From Asterias rubens (Eukaryota; Echinodermata; Asteroidea; Forcipulatida; Asteriidae), in contig NC_047065.1 in the NCBI RefSeq assembly GCF_902459465.1, positions 18,370,204 through 18,434,203 of the forward strand: a DNA stretch of 64,000 nucleotides. The letters are read 5' to 3'. Below the pieces are notes generated by a model. It ran no database searches and was not told the DNA's origin. It was given only the letters and a program-made list of their open reading frames with translations. How positions within the stretch are numbered: the first letter of the stretch is position 1; every line of letters begins with the position of its first letter. This document shows positions 1 to 9,899 of the stretch, in pieces. A program made the position numbers and the translations under genes.

Positions 1-704
1 TAGCCCCGTTTCAGCCCAAGGAGTAGGTGGCATATTGTGCCCCTGGTGACAGATGATTAACTTGATAGCCCAATCAGTTAAGTGTAGCCCTCACCTTCAC
101 GTGGCTGTCCGGCCTTGTGGTCTTAGACTATTTTTCATTTTAAAGGAATAACAAAAAGTAATTATCTGAAAAGGTCAAATTTTTGGTACGTTAATCAGTG
201 ATTCTGATTATAGTGTAAAGGTATGTAATAGAGATATCAAATCTGCCGCCCCGTGGCCTTCTAACACGGCTGACAATAGTAATTTATCATAGGACCAATT
301 TCATTGAGTTGCTTCAGCGAACACCTTACTGGAAAAGAGACTTCTGGCTATTGTTTCATTATAATGTTTATGACAGGCCCTCATCATACAGAAACTTTTC
401 TCAGATGTAAATACTTTTGAATCTCTCTCTTTAAAACCACTTTCCTTTGTTGAAAGGAATTTTTTTCTGAAAATTGTCATACGTCATCAATAGCGACCGT
501 GTTTCTCGCCAAATATTTCCACCCCCCCCCCCCACCCCCAACGAACCGAACTCGTTCTCACTCCGTTCTGACAATGTAGTCTTGTTTAAAGACGATAGTT
601 ACCACAGTACGCCTCATGTGTGCGGCGAGGAGGGTTTAGGGTCTCGCGATAGTTGAGTGTGTTATGTGGATAGCAACGTCTTGCACCCAGACTACATTTC
701 TCAG
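1..704. other. Intronic DNA upstream of the first visible GPCR exon
   Basis: No exon recognised. The first 120 bases belong to a dispersed repeat whose core (CCCCAGGAGTAGGTGGCA-like) recurs at about 41640-41760 and, inverted, at about 56565-56770 and 59500-59700. Runs of C (about 520-540) are low complexity. Confidence 0.5.
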
Positions 705-3700
705 AACGTAGTGAGAACGAGTTTGGTGTGATGTTTCTTTTTTTTGCTGTAACAATTATGGCCATTAATTATTTTAATATTTACCGAATAATGCGTATCG
801 TCCCTTTTAACAGAATCACCGTAGTGTTTACTGTCCGGAGCGCCAAGCCTGTCCGTATAAAGGACACCAGACTCTACGTCCGTATAGCAATACTAGTCTT
901 ATTGATGGTTATATTCCTGACCGTCGGAACCATCGTTGAGCAACCTACACTAGAGATTCGAGAAACATCAGCCAAGATGAAATATGAGATATGTACAATA
1001 ACACTTTGGAGTTACATCGGTGAAGGAAGTGAGTAAAATAGTTCATGGGATTTATTTGTATACCATGCTCTCAAACACTTTGGAATACAAGAGAGTTGCT
1101 GTTGCAATAAATTAAATAATAATGTGAATTAGGTTATTGATCCATTAATGACATCACTTTGAGACAAATTATTGAATTACTAAAAATCAATTATTAATTA
1201 CATCTACATTTTAGTTTATCTGATTAAAATGAGTTCCCTGGTTATTGTGTAGGCCCTAAAAAGCACTTAGCAAGTTCAGGCTGCAACACATAGTAAATCG
1301 TCTCATTACCAAATAGTTGAAAAGAAATGAACTAGTAATTTACCTGAACCAGACGTAATTTGTTTTATTACATTCATATTTTTTCAAATTAGGTTTTGAC
1401 TGTTTGTTGTTGTCCCCCCCCCTCTCTCTCTTATCATCTTCCTATTTTCTTTCCCCTTTGTATTTATCTTCCTGTTCCACTTCCTCCTCATCATCATCCC
1501 CCTCTTTTCTTCTTCCTCTTACCCTTCCCCTTCCTCCCATTTTCCTCTTCTTCTCCTCCTTCTTGTTATTCTTCCCCATCTTCTTCCTCTTCCTTCATCT
1601 TCCTGTTCACCTTGCTCCTCCTGCTCATCCTCTAGTTCTTTTTTCTTCATCTTATAACTGTACACTTCCTCCATCTTTCCTCTTTTTCTTCTCCTCCTTC
1701 CTCTCCCTTCGTTTCTCATTCCTCATCTTCAACCTTCTGCTCTTTTCATCCATCTCTTCCTCTTCCTACAATTTTTATCTTGTTTCTCCTTCTCCACATC
1801 TTGTTCTTCTTCTTCTTATAATTATTAATAATCATTTTAATTTCCTAATCTAGTTACGCTTCTGCTCTTGTCATGGGGCATTTATCTGTGTGTGAAAGTG
1901 CGGAAAGCACCGTCTGCCTTCAACGAGAGTCAATTCATCAGTATTTGTATATACAACGAAACATTAATGGCGATCTTCAGCATCCTAATGAAAACAGTGT
2001 AAGTAAAATCAAAATGATATTTATTTTGGTTTTATCCTTTTACACCGATTAGTTTTTGTTTTTTTCAATTCTGGAGCAGTGTATAGGGCACTTCTCTAGA
2101 TTTGCAACGGTCGTGGTCACTTCTCTAGATTTGGAACGGTCGTTGTCACTTCTCTAGATTTGCAACGGTCGTGGTCACTTCTCTAGATTTGCAACGGTCG
2201 TGGTCACTTCTCTAGATTTGCAACGGTCGTGGTCACTTCTCTAGATTTGCAACGGTCGTGGTCACTTCTCTAGATTTGCAACGTTCGTGGTCACTTCTCT
2301 AGATTTGCAACGGTGGTGGTCACTTCTCTAGATTTGCAACGGTCGTGGTCACTTCTCTAGATTTGCAACGGTCGTGGTCACTTCTCTAGATTTGCAACGG
2401 TCGTGGTCACTTCTCTAGATTTGCAACGGTCGTGGTCACTTCTCTAGATTTGCAACGGTGGTGGTCACTTCTCTAGATTTGCAACGGTCGTGGTCACTTC
2501 TCTAGATTTGCAACGGTGGTGGTCACTTCTCTAGATTTGCAACGGTCGTGGTCACTTCTCTAGATTTGCAACGGTCGTGGTCACTTCTCTAGATTTGCAA
2601 CGGTCGTGGTCACTTCTCTAGATTTGCAACGGTCGTGGTCACTTCTCTAGATTTGCAACGGTCGTGGTCACTTCTCTAGATTTGCAACGGTCGTGGTCAC
2701 TTCTCTAGATTTGCAACGGTCGTGGTCACTTCTCTAGATTTGCAACGGTCGTGGTCACTTCTCTAGATTTGCAACGGTCGTGGTCACTTCTCTAGATTTG
2801 CAACGGTCGTGGTCACTTCTCTAGATTTGCAAAGGTCGTGGTCACTTCTCTAAAATTGCAACGGTCGTGGTCACTTCTCTAGATTTGCAAAGGTCGTGGT
2901 CACTTCTCTAAAATTGCAAAGGTTGTGGGTTCGAGTCCCACCCGGTAGTTTACAGGTTGATTTCTTAGAGTTCGGGAAAGTACTGAGTATACAGTGCTAA
3001 CAAACATCGCTGTTTGGGTAAAACCAAAATTAATATTATTTAACCCCGATGCAAATTAAGGTCGATCTGTTAAATAATATAGAATCAAATCTCTCTGCTT
3101 CGCCGAACTAAGTTGCGCTCTACTCTGCGCTTCTTTCGTCTATGCAATTTCTTTAAATTCTTGTCCATCTATCTGCTTTTATGTTTGCCTCACTGACCTG
3201 AGCTTTCTGCATCCAATCAGTCTACCCATCTTGCTCATCAACTCGTCCTATTTGTTCCTAAATCTCAATCCAAACATTGCAGTCGAGAAACCATGTCATT
3301 TAAATTAAAAAGCCAATGTTTTTGACTTAATTTTTAAATCTACGTCAACGAGTAAAACTAGCGTCAGGAACTGGCACAATTATCAGGGAAAATTTAATCA
3401 CTTTTATTCAAATGTCACATTCATATGTTTATTAGAAAGAAAAAATCATACGAAAACCACATTTCTTAAATAAATTGACATAACAAGTTTCGAGAAACTA
3501 TGCGCTATACATATTGAATTCTACCCGAGTGATCTGCCTGGGCTGTTTTCATCGAACTCGGGACTGTATCCCCCCTACTGAGTTTACATTACCCAGTGCA
3601 CATCAGTGGAAGGGCAATCAATTCTTCTGCTTTTTTTAAACAAAAGCCGAGGTTAGGACACTGACTATAGCCCGGTTCATACTTCCTGCGAATGCGAATG

Positions 3701-6700
3701 CGAAGCGAATTTGACGTGAATTTGACGTCACACCCTCCTTTTGCAGCAATTATTCGCAAGGGAGTAGAGGAGAGTTCAACTGCTGCGAATTGTTCGTTGC
3801 GAATTTGTGACGTCAAGATTCGCTTCGCATTCGCATTCGCAGGAAGTACGAACCGGGCTTAACCATGGCCCAAACGGTAAACAGTGACGCACAAAACTCT
3901 GTTATTTACGTTGAAGCGAAATAAAAATTCTACTAAATTTCAGGATAATAAAAAATAAAATAAAAACTCTGATCCCCCATATTTATTTATCCAGCGATTG
4001 CTTGTTGAGTGATGCAGCAATCGCAATTTAAATCTCCAAGGCCAGGAAAGTTTAACAATTCAAAGTAGATTTACCGGGATGCTTTTAAGGGTCTAGATCA
4101 TGTAAAGTAAGACGGACTGTTCCATTAGGATTGATACACAAAGCATCTTGTGAACAATTTAAGTGTAGTAACGGTGTGACATAAACCCATAAAATATTGT
4201 TCCATTAACCATTCAAGGTCACATCGGTGACTTAATTAGAAACTCCGCACAAGCGCTCGAAACTCTTAACAATTCACAAGAAGAAGATGACAAAAGGCAG
4301 CAAATCTTCCCTTTATCTTCTCCTGATGCGTGACCTTTTATTTTTAATCCTGAAATGAAAGCTTTAGGGAAATGGAACAAAAACATCGAGCTGCAGTAGA
4401 TGTTTTAATCAAATTGACAACTCGTACAAAAAAATGTTCTATCGAATTAGCGGCTACGGCTGTGCCTTGGACCGCTTGCCATCATGTGATGAAACACGGA
4501 CGTCCTAAGCAACACCCTTAGCAACAATTGTATCCCTAAGCCGCAGACGCAAGTTTGAATCCTGACCTGTACAAACTGCAATTTACCATACAGCTAAAGA
4601 TGTCATCTGGCAAAAGTCATCCTCGACACAAACATAGGCCTTTTTGGAAACCCTGATCAGATTCAAGTTTCTGACGTTGTTCACATATTGAAACAATTTG
4701 CGAATGAACCTTATTTTGGATTTTAAACACTTTCGTTGATTTGTTGTATATAAAAATAATTATTATTTTATTATACGACTAGCAGGCATGGTGGCACTTC
4801 GCTTCAGTACAAAGCAAACCGGATGATACAACACCCTGTGAAACTTGCATGCCTGATCAACCCAGCCCCCCGATTTCACGAAACTCATCGCAAGTAGCGA
4901 CGCATCGTTCACCAAACACGTCGTAAGCGCGACGAGTCGCAACACAAACTATTTTCACTCTTAATAAAAACAACCCTTTGGACGACGATGAACTGCTAAA
5001 GTTCTGCGGCTGTTTTATGTTGTGTACAACTTGGTCATGAAACAGTCGTGTATTATAGTTCATTCAAGATGGCAGACACTCAACCGTTTCGGACTAGTTG
5101 TTTAGGTTTTTGTTTTGTTTTTTGGTTTATAATTATTTATTTGTTTAGTTGTTTTAGTTTGTGTGTGTTCGTTTGTTATGCGTGTGTTTGTTTTCTTTTC
5201 TTTTACCCGTCCTTTTTTTTTTGGGGGGGGGGGGGGGGGTAAATTTCCATTTGTTGTCTAGTGTCTTCCCGATTGGTTCACGGAAAGTACGTGTGGTAAT
5301 TGTTATGTCCTTTCATGCATTTTGTGCGTAAACAAATGAAACATAGCATTCTTACGACGACAACTTACGACGTGTTCTTCCTCGTTGTCAAGGAACTTGC
5401 GACGTATCCAACGCATCGTAACTTTGATGAAATCGATTTATACGCATCGCAACTTACGACGTGTAACCGGTCGCAACTTGTACTTGCGACGCGTCGCAGC
5501 GCTTCGTGAAATCGGGGGATTTTACTACGTGGCGTTAAAAACGCCTGCAATGAAAACATACGAATGTGAAGTTGCTCAGACCACTAATGTGAGGGAACAC
5601 TTTACGCGTTATTTCATTAACCCATTTCCGCGACTAAGTTTAAAGACACTGGACACTATTGGTAATTGTCAAAGACCAGTCTTCTCACTTGGTGTATCTC
5701 ACCATAGGCATAAAATAACCAACCTGTGAACATTTCAGCTCAATTGGTCGTCGATGTTTCGAGATAACTATGAACGAAAAAAAAACACCCTAGTCACACG
5801 AAGTTGTGTGCTTTCAGATGCTTGATTTCGAGACCTCATTACCAAGTAAGGTTTTATGCTTATAATTATTTGGAGTAATTACCAATAGTGCCCACTGCCT
5901 TTAAAAGTAAATATAACTTGATTGCACACATTTTTATTAGACAGGTTGGCGTTTACAAATGGTGTACGAAAGACACAATGTTTCAAGGTCCGGTACGAAC
6001 TTGTCACGCTAAAAAAGCTTGTCAATACTTATTACATTTACTGTGATTTTCTTTTAGCGATACTGTACTGTGTTTATTCCTAGTTGAACCAGAAGGCACC
6101 AATGTCCAAAATACCGAGTTGTAAAGAGTGCTTAAACTCTGCTGAGATGTATAGACATGCGTAACTGAAAAACAAAATACAACTGTTATTGCAGTTAGAC
6201 TGAGGACGCTGAACTCTTGTAAATGAGTTACTACCAGTTATGGTTTGCACTGGGGACTGCACTGTAGATAAACTGACCATTACATGTGGGCGCTTTCCCT
6301 AATGGGTTTAAATCGAAGCATGAATAAGCTATTTGTCAAGGTCTTCGTGTTAGCTAAGCTTTGTAGAGCCACGGTCAAAAGCGACTGGTAAGGGGAGACA
6401 CAAAAATAAAATATTAGGGTGTTATAATATTCTGTATTTGTCGCGAGTCATGACCCCATGAAACTGTTCAAATTTGTGTTTTATTGGTTGCAGTATTTTG
6501 GAGTCGATAGAGGAGCTTGCAGCCGACAAAGAGTTATTGGTTGAAGTTTGCCGTGTACACCTTACTGTTACAATCATGGTTGCCTTATTGTATGGGTCAA
6601 AGGTCAGTAATATTACTGAGGCTATTGGGGTTGGTTGGGTCACTTCAGCAAGGAAAATTGAGAGTTTAACTTTTTCTCCCAGAATATCACATTTATAAAA

Positions 6701-9329
6701 ACAAATATGAAGTTTATGGTTATTAACCTTCTTTTTGAGAATTGCAAAGGGTCATGTGGTCTTCGGGTTGGGTGTTTTGTGTTTTTAATAAATGGCGTTT
6801 GTAAGTATAAAATGTTTACACTTTGAAAGAGTTGGATCCAGCGTTTTATTTGTTAAATCTAGCATTTAAAATTTTCTATCCAACGCAAAAAGGGGCAATT
6901 CAACAATTTAAGTGTTATTTAAACATTTCTAAAAAATATTCCTTGGAATTGTTGGATCGGCTTTTTAAACGTTAAACTGGCAGTTAAATTGTTGACTGAA
7001 TGCTTTAAAATGCTGGATTTAACATATAGAATGATGGATTCAACACTTTCAAAGAGTAGTCACTCACCGAACTCATGCAAGTGTTGGATTCAACTCTTAG
7101 TTTTTAGAGTGTATACTGTGCCGAACCTCCGGAGATATTCGCACAATGTTTGGTTGGAAGGATATTTTTTAAAAGAAAATTGTAACTATTTCTTGTAATA
7201 TTCCTTGGTAGGCCCTTTTTTAGACCTGTGACGCACATACCACGATGAAGCACCAAATGTTTTTACTCATAAACACTGTGGACCCAATGATCCGCTAGTT
7301 AATTGTATAATATTCGAATTCCAGAGGTTATCTCAACACACTTGAGATGTTTTAGTTATTGAACAATAATATAAAGGATAAGGCTAAATGCGAATAGCAC
7401 CATTTAACAAAATTTTAAGGCATTGTGCCGCTTTAAACTACTCTTGTGTAGCAGCCACATTCAAGTCGTGGATGTAATAAAAAGATGAATTAGATATATT
7501 ACCTCCAACCTCTTCAGAATAATGGAATGCGCCAGTCCCGGCCTTGTGGCGAGATATTGATAATTAAAATCGAACAGATTTCTTGTTTTTGTCCTTTAAG
7601 GTGAATCTCAGGGCTGACAACATGATTAAAAAGCCTGTCAGATATTTTGTGAAGTTTGATTTTATGTGACCTCGCACTCAATAAGTGTCATAATTCCTTC
7701 GACCCTAGATATACCACGTGGTGCATTTCAAGGAGACCGGGGGTTCTCAATTTGAAATGAAGTCAAAAGACAGAAAGGCACGAGGTGGGCAGAGTGCGTC
7801 GACAGGGCTGACCACATTGGATTCAATATCACCAACTATTGATTTCTGCTACACAAACCCTGACGTTAAAGTGAGTTTCGATCGCTCTTTATTCTGATAT
7901 GTCGGTTTTTTAAACTGATAAGAGCCATTAGTGTGTCATTAAAACCCCGAGTACGAGGTTGTTTAATAATGGGAGACTTTGGAAGGCTATGTGGCCTGCG
8001 ACTGCGACTGTGAAGCGATTTGTGATGCCACAGGGCTGTTTTCGCAGCGAATGTTTGTAGGAGTTGAACACAAGTCAACATTGGAGTGCATGTGACCCAG
8101 AATGATTGATCTAGCCACGAAGTATAAAAGGGGCAAACGAAGACAATTTAAAAAAAGAACATGATACGTTTTCTGCTCTCTAGGCTTCAATGTTCTTAAT
8201 GTCACGTTTTGAAAATGTTACCCACAAAATACAATTTTTAATAATTATATTAAATATCTCTTTCCTAAAGGCCGAAGTGACGAGAATGGAACAAGTTCTT
8301 AACTCAATCAAAGAGGCAATGACGCTCCGTGATGATGAAGTATCGGTGAAGACGTCTATTTTAAGCCTCGTGAAAGAACATAAACTGCGTCTTGAGAAAG
8401 AGAAGCAGAGGGCCTTGAGGGGGGAAGAGGAGTGTCCAGGGCCATCAGGAATTACACGTGGTACTGTTACACTTAGTGTTACACCTCCAGATGGCGTTAC
8501 ACCTGTTGTTACATCTACTGGTGGTGTTTCACCCGATGTTACATCTGTTGATGGCGTTACACCTGTTGTTACATTTACTGGTGGTGTTTCACCCGGTGTT
8601 ACATCTGTTGATACACCTGGTTTTGCACATCTTGATAATGTTACACCTGGTGTTACAAAAACTGATGGTGTTACACATGGTGTTACATCTGATGATGGTG
8701 TTACCCCTGGTATTACAAATGTGGATGATGTTACGCCTGGTATTACACGTGATGGTGATGTTACGCCTGGTATTACAAATGTGGATAATGTTACGCCTGG
8801 TGCTACATCTGATGATGGTGTCACACCTGGCGTTGCAAAAAAGGATGATGTTACGCCGGGTGTTGTAAATGCTGATTATGTTGTACATGGTGCCACATCT
8901 GATAATTGTGTTACGCATGGTGTTACACATGTTGATGCTGTGACACTTGTTGTGACACATGATAATTATGTTACACTTGGTGTTACACCCGCTGATAGTG
9001 TAACACCCGCTGATAGTGTTACACCAGCTGATAGTGTTACACCAGCTGATAGTGTTACACCCGTTGATACATATGTTGATGATGCTAAACCCGGTGATAC
9101 ATCTGCAGATGGTGTTACACCAACTATTACATCTGTTGGTGATGTTAGACTTGGTGTTACACCTGCTGATGTTGTTATATCTGGTGTTACGCCTTCTGAT
9201 TGTGTTACACTTAGTGTTATGACTGTTGATGATGTTCCACCTGGTGTTGCACATCTCGATGATGTAAGACTTGGTGTTACACCTGCTGATGGTGTTACAG
9301 CTGATAACAATAACAATATGTTTTCATAA
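705..9329 (+). CDS. GABA-B-receptor-like class C GPCR, 3' half (partial, 5 exons)
   Basis: Seen: exons about 705-1028, 1854-1998, 6494-6602, 7709-7870 and 8271-9329, all with GT-AG junctions and with phase carried through (1, 2, 0, 0). The spliced product runs from the end of TM3 (NYFNIYRI) through TM4 (YVRIAILVLLMVIFLTV), an ECL2 with its cysteine (EICTITLW), TM5, an ICL3 with KAPSAFNESQ, TM6 and TM7 (HLTVTIMVALLYGSK), then IYHVVHF, a coiled coil (about 8271-8430, MEQVLNSIKEAM onward) and a repeat tail. Known: class C receptors of the GABA-B group carry the ICL3 motif (A/P)LN(D/E)S and a cytoplasmic coiled coil used for dimerisation. Inferred: membrane receptor coupled to G proteins; the ligand cannot be told. 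The extracellular domain and TM1-TM3 lie left of the window. The 5' edge of the first exon is uncertain (an AG at 703-704 is the best acceptor). The stop is TAA at 9327-9329. Confidence 0.82.
1411..1830 (+). repeat. Pyrimidine-rich low-complexity tract in GPCR intron
   Basis: About 420 bp are almost purely C and T on this strand, with many CTTCCTC and TCTTCCT runs. It ends just before the acceptor at 1851-1853, so it may act as an oversized polypyrimidine tract. The open frames across it (Ser/Leu/Pro-rich on plus, Arg/Glu/Gly-rich on minus) are composition artefacts. Confidence 0.85.
2089..2929 (+). repeat. 29-bp minisatellite, 29 copies, in GPCR intron
   Basis: The unit begins CACTTCTCTAGATTTGCAAC and continues GGTCGTGGT, repeating every 29 bp from 2089 with very few substitutions. 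The last copies (AAAATTGCAAAGG) grade into a tRNA-like B box (GGTTCGAGTCCC) and a SINE body. The unit matches the stretch just 5' of the B box in the tRNA-derived SINE seen elsewhere in the window. Confidence 0.95.
2901..3062 (+). mobile_element. tRNA-derived SINE, type A (plus orientation)
   Basis: Carries a B box (GGTTCGAGTCCC), then a body with AAAGTACTGAGTATACAGTG and GGGTAAAACCAAAATTAATA. The same body and head appear in reverse at about 61105-61300 and 61352-61522. The head is replaced on its 5' side by the 29-bp minisatellite. Confidence 0.8.
3667..3861. mobile_element. Foldback MITE with GCGAATGCGAAGCG ends
   Basis: Left end TAGCCCGGTTCATACTTCCT and right end its near-perfect inverse, followed on both sides by GCGAATGCGAATGCGAAGCG and TGACGTCA-like motifs. 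A second, decayed copy lies at 23781-23966 and a fragment at about 7985-8090. No coding capacity. Confidence 0.85.
4865..5518. repeat. Long inverted repeat with CCCCCGATTTCACGAA ends
   Basis: The left arm (CCCCCCGATTTCACGAAACT, then ATCGCAAGTAGCGACGC) and right arm (GCGTCGCAGCGCTTCGTGAA, then ATCGGGGGA) are inverted copies about 650 bp apart, with scattered ACGACGTGT-type motifs between. A run of 18 G lies at about 5222-5240. Probably a decayed foldback element; no gene seen. Confidence 0.6.
5639..5905. mobile_element. TTAA-type MITE, family 1 (internally deleted copy)
   Basis: Ends TTAAAGACACTGGACACTAT and, inverted, ATAGTGCCCACTGCCTTTAA. The right half of the internal palindrome (GATTTCGAGACCTC) is missing, making this copy shorter than those at 45661, 51108 and 62621. 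Confidence 0.88.
8467..9308 (+). repeat. Coding 30-bp minisatellite in the GPCR tail
   Basis: About 27 imperfect copies of a 30-bp unit sit in frame in the last GPCR exon. They encode a 10-residue unit close to DGVTPGVTSV, varying mainly at positions 1, 2, 6 and 9-10. Around 8996-9060 four short units (DSVTPA) repeat with an 18-bp period. Because the period is a multiple of three, other frames on both strands also stay open here; those are shadows. The tail is rich in Thr, Val, Asp and Gly with almost no Lys or Arg, unlike the preceding coiled coil. Confidence 0.9.
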
Positions 9330-9441
9330 AGCGTCTTTGTTAAAAAAACAAGATCAAAGCGCTCTACAAAACAGGACGAGAAAGGGATAATATTGAGAGT
9401 TTCACATTTTGGCACAAGCTAAAAAAAAGGATCTGTCCTAG

Positions 9442-9867
9442 AGAGATTTTAAATCAGTAAGAAGTTTTCATCAGAAGATCGAAGTCCCGCTCTGCCTGTT
9501 TGATGGTGTTACACCTGGTGTTATTTCTGATGATGATGTTACACCTGGTGTTATTTCTGCTGATGGTTTTACACCTGTTTTTACATCTGCTGATGATGTT
9601 ACACCTGATGTAACATCTGCTGATGGTGTTACACTTGGTGTTACATCTGTTGATGGTGTAACACCTGATGTAACATCTGCTGATGGTGTTACACTTGGTG
9701 TTATATCTGCTGAGGGTAATGCACCTAGTCACGAGATACTTACACAGAATAAGATTGATTTCAATATAAACCTACATGCCTTTCAGGATTACGAACACGA
9801 CGCTGACAACAATCACGACGACGACAATGGACGAATATCAAAATATTATAATCAACATTATTATTAA
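9442..9867 (+). other. Second open block of the GPCR tail repeat (alternative 3' coding end or 3' UTR)
   Basis: After the stop at 9329 there are about 170 bp of non-repeat sequence. Then a 142-codon open stretch (9442-9867, TAA at 9865) resumes the same DGVTPGV-type decapeptide from 9502 to about 9720 and ends in a distinct Asp/Asn/His-rich tail (HDADNNHDDDNGR). A poly(A) signal AATAAA follows at 9888. No ATG opens the block. It may be 3' UTR, a block reached by splicing (an AG at 9472-9473, catcag, would be the acceptor), or a tail cut off by a frameshifting insertion. These readings cannot be separated from sequence alone. Confidence 0.5.
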
Positions 9868-9887
9868 TTTTGGTAACTTTTCAACAA

Positions 9888-9893
9888 AATAAA
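9888..9893 (+). promoter_or_regulatory. Poly(A) signal of the GPCR gene
   Basis: AATAAA lies 21 bp after the end of the second open repeat block and 559 bp after the GPCR stop codon. No other AATAAA is seen between the two, so the mature transcript probably includes 9330-9900. Confidence 0.55.
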
Positions 9894-9899
9894 ATTATG

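Noticed and set aside
474..656. 60-codon frame upstream of the first GPCR exon as a receptor exon
   Set aside because: No transmembrane or class C motif and it runs through a poly-C tract.
1396..1853. Ser/Leu/Pro-rich 149-codon frame
   Set aside because: Encoded by a pure pyrimidine tract inside an intron; composition artefact.
2089..2929. Possible CRISPR-like array
   Set aside because: Units are contiguous 29-bp head-to-tail copies with no unique spacers, in an animal genome, and derive from a SINE.
8180..8824. Long minus-strand frame (214 codons) with VTPSSDVTPGVT-like repeats
   Set aside because: Mirror image of the plus-strand 30-bp coding repeat. A period divisible by three keeps several frames open. 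Only the plus frame joins in phase to the receptor exons.
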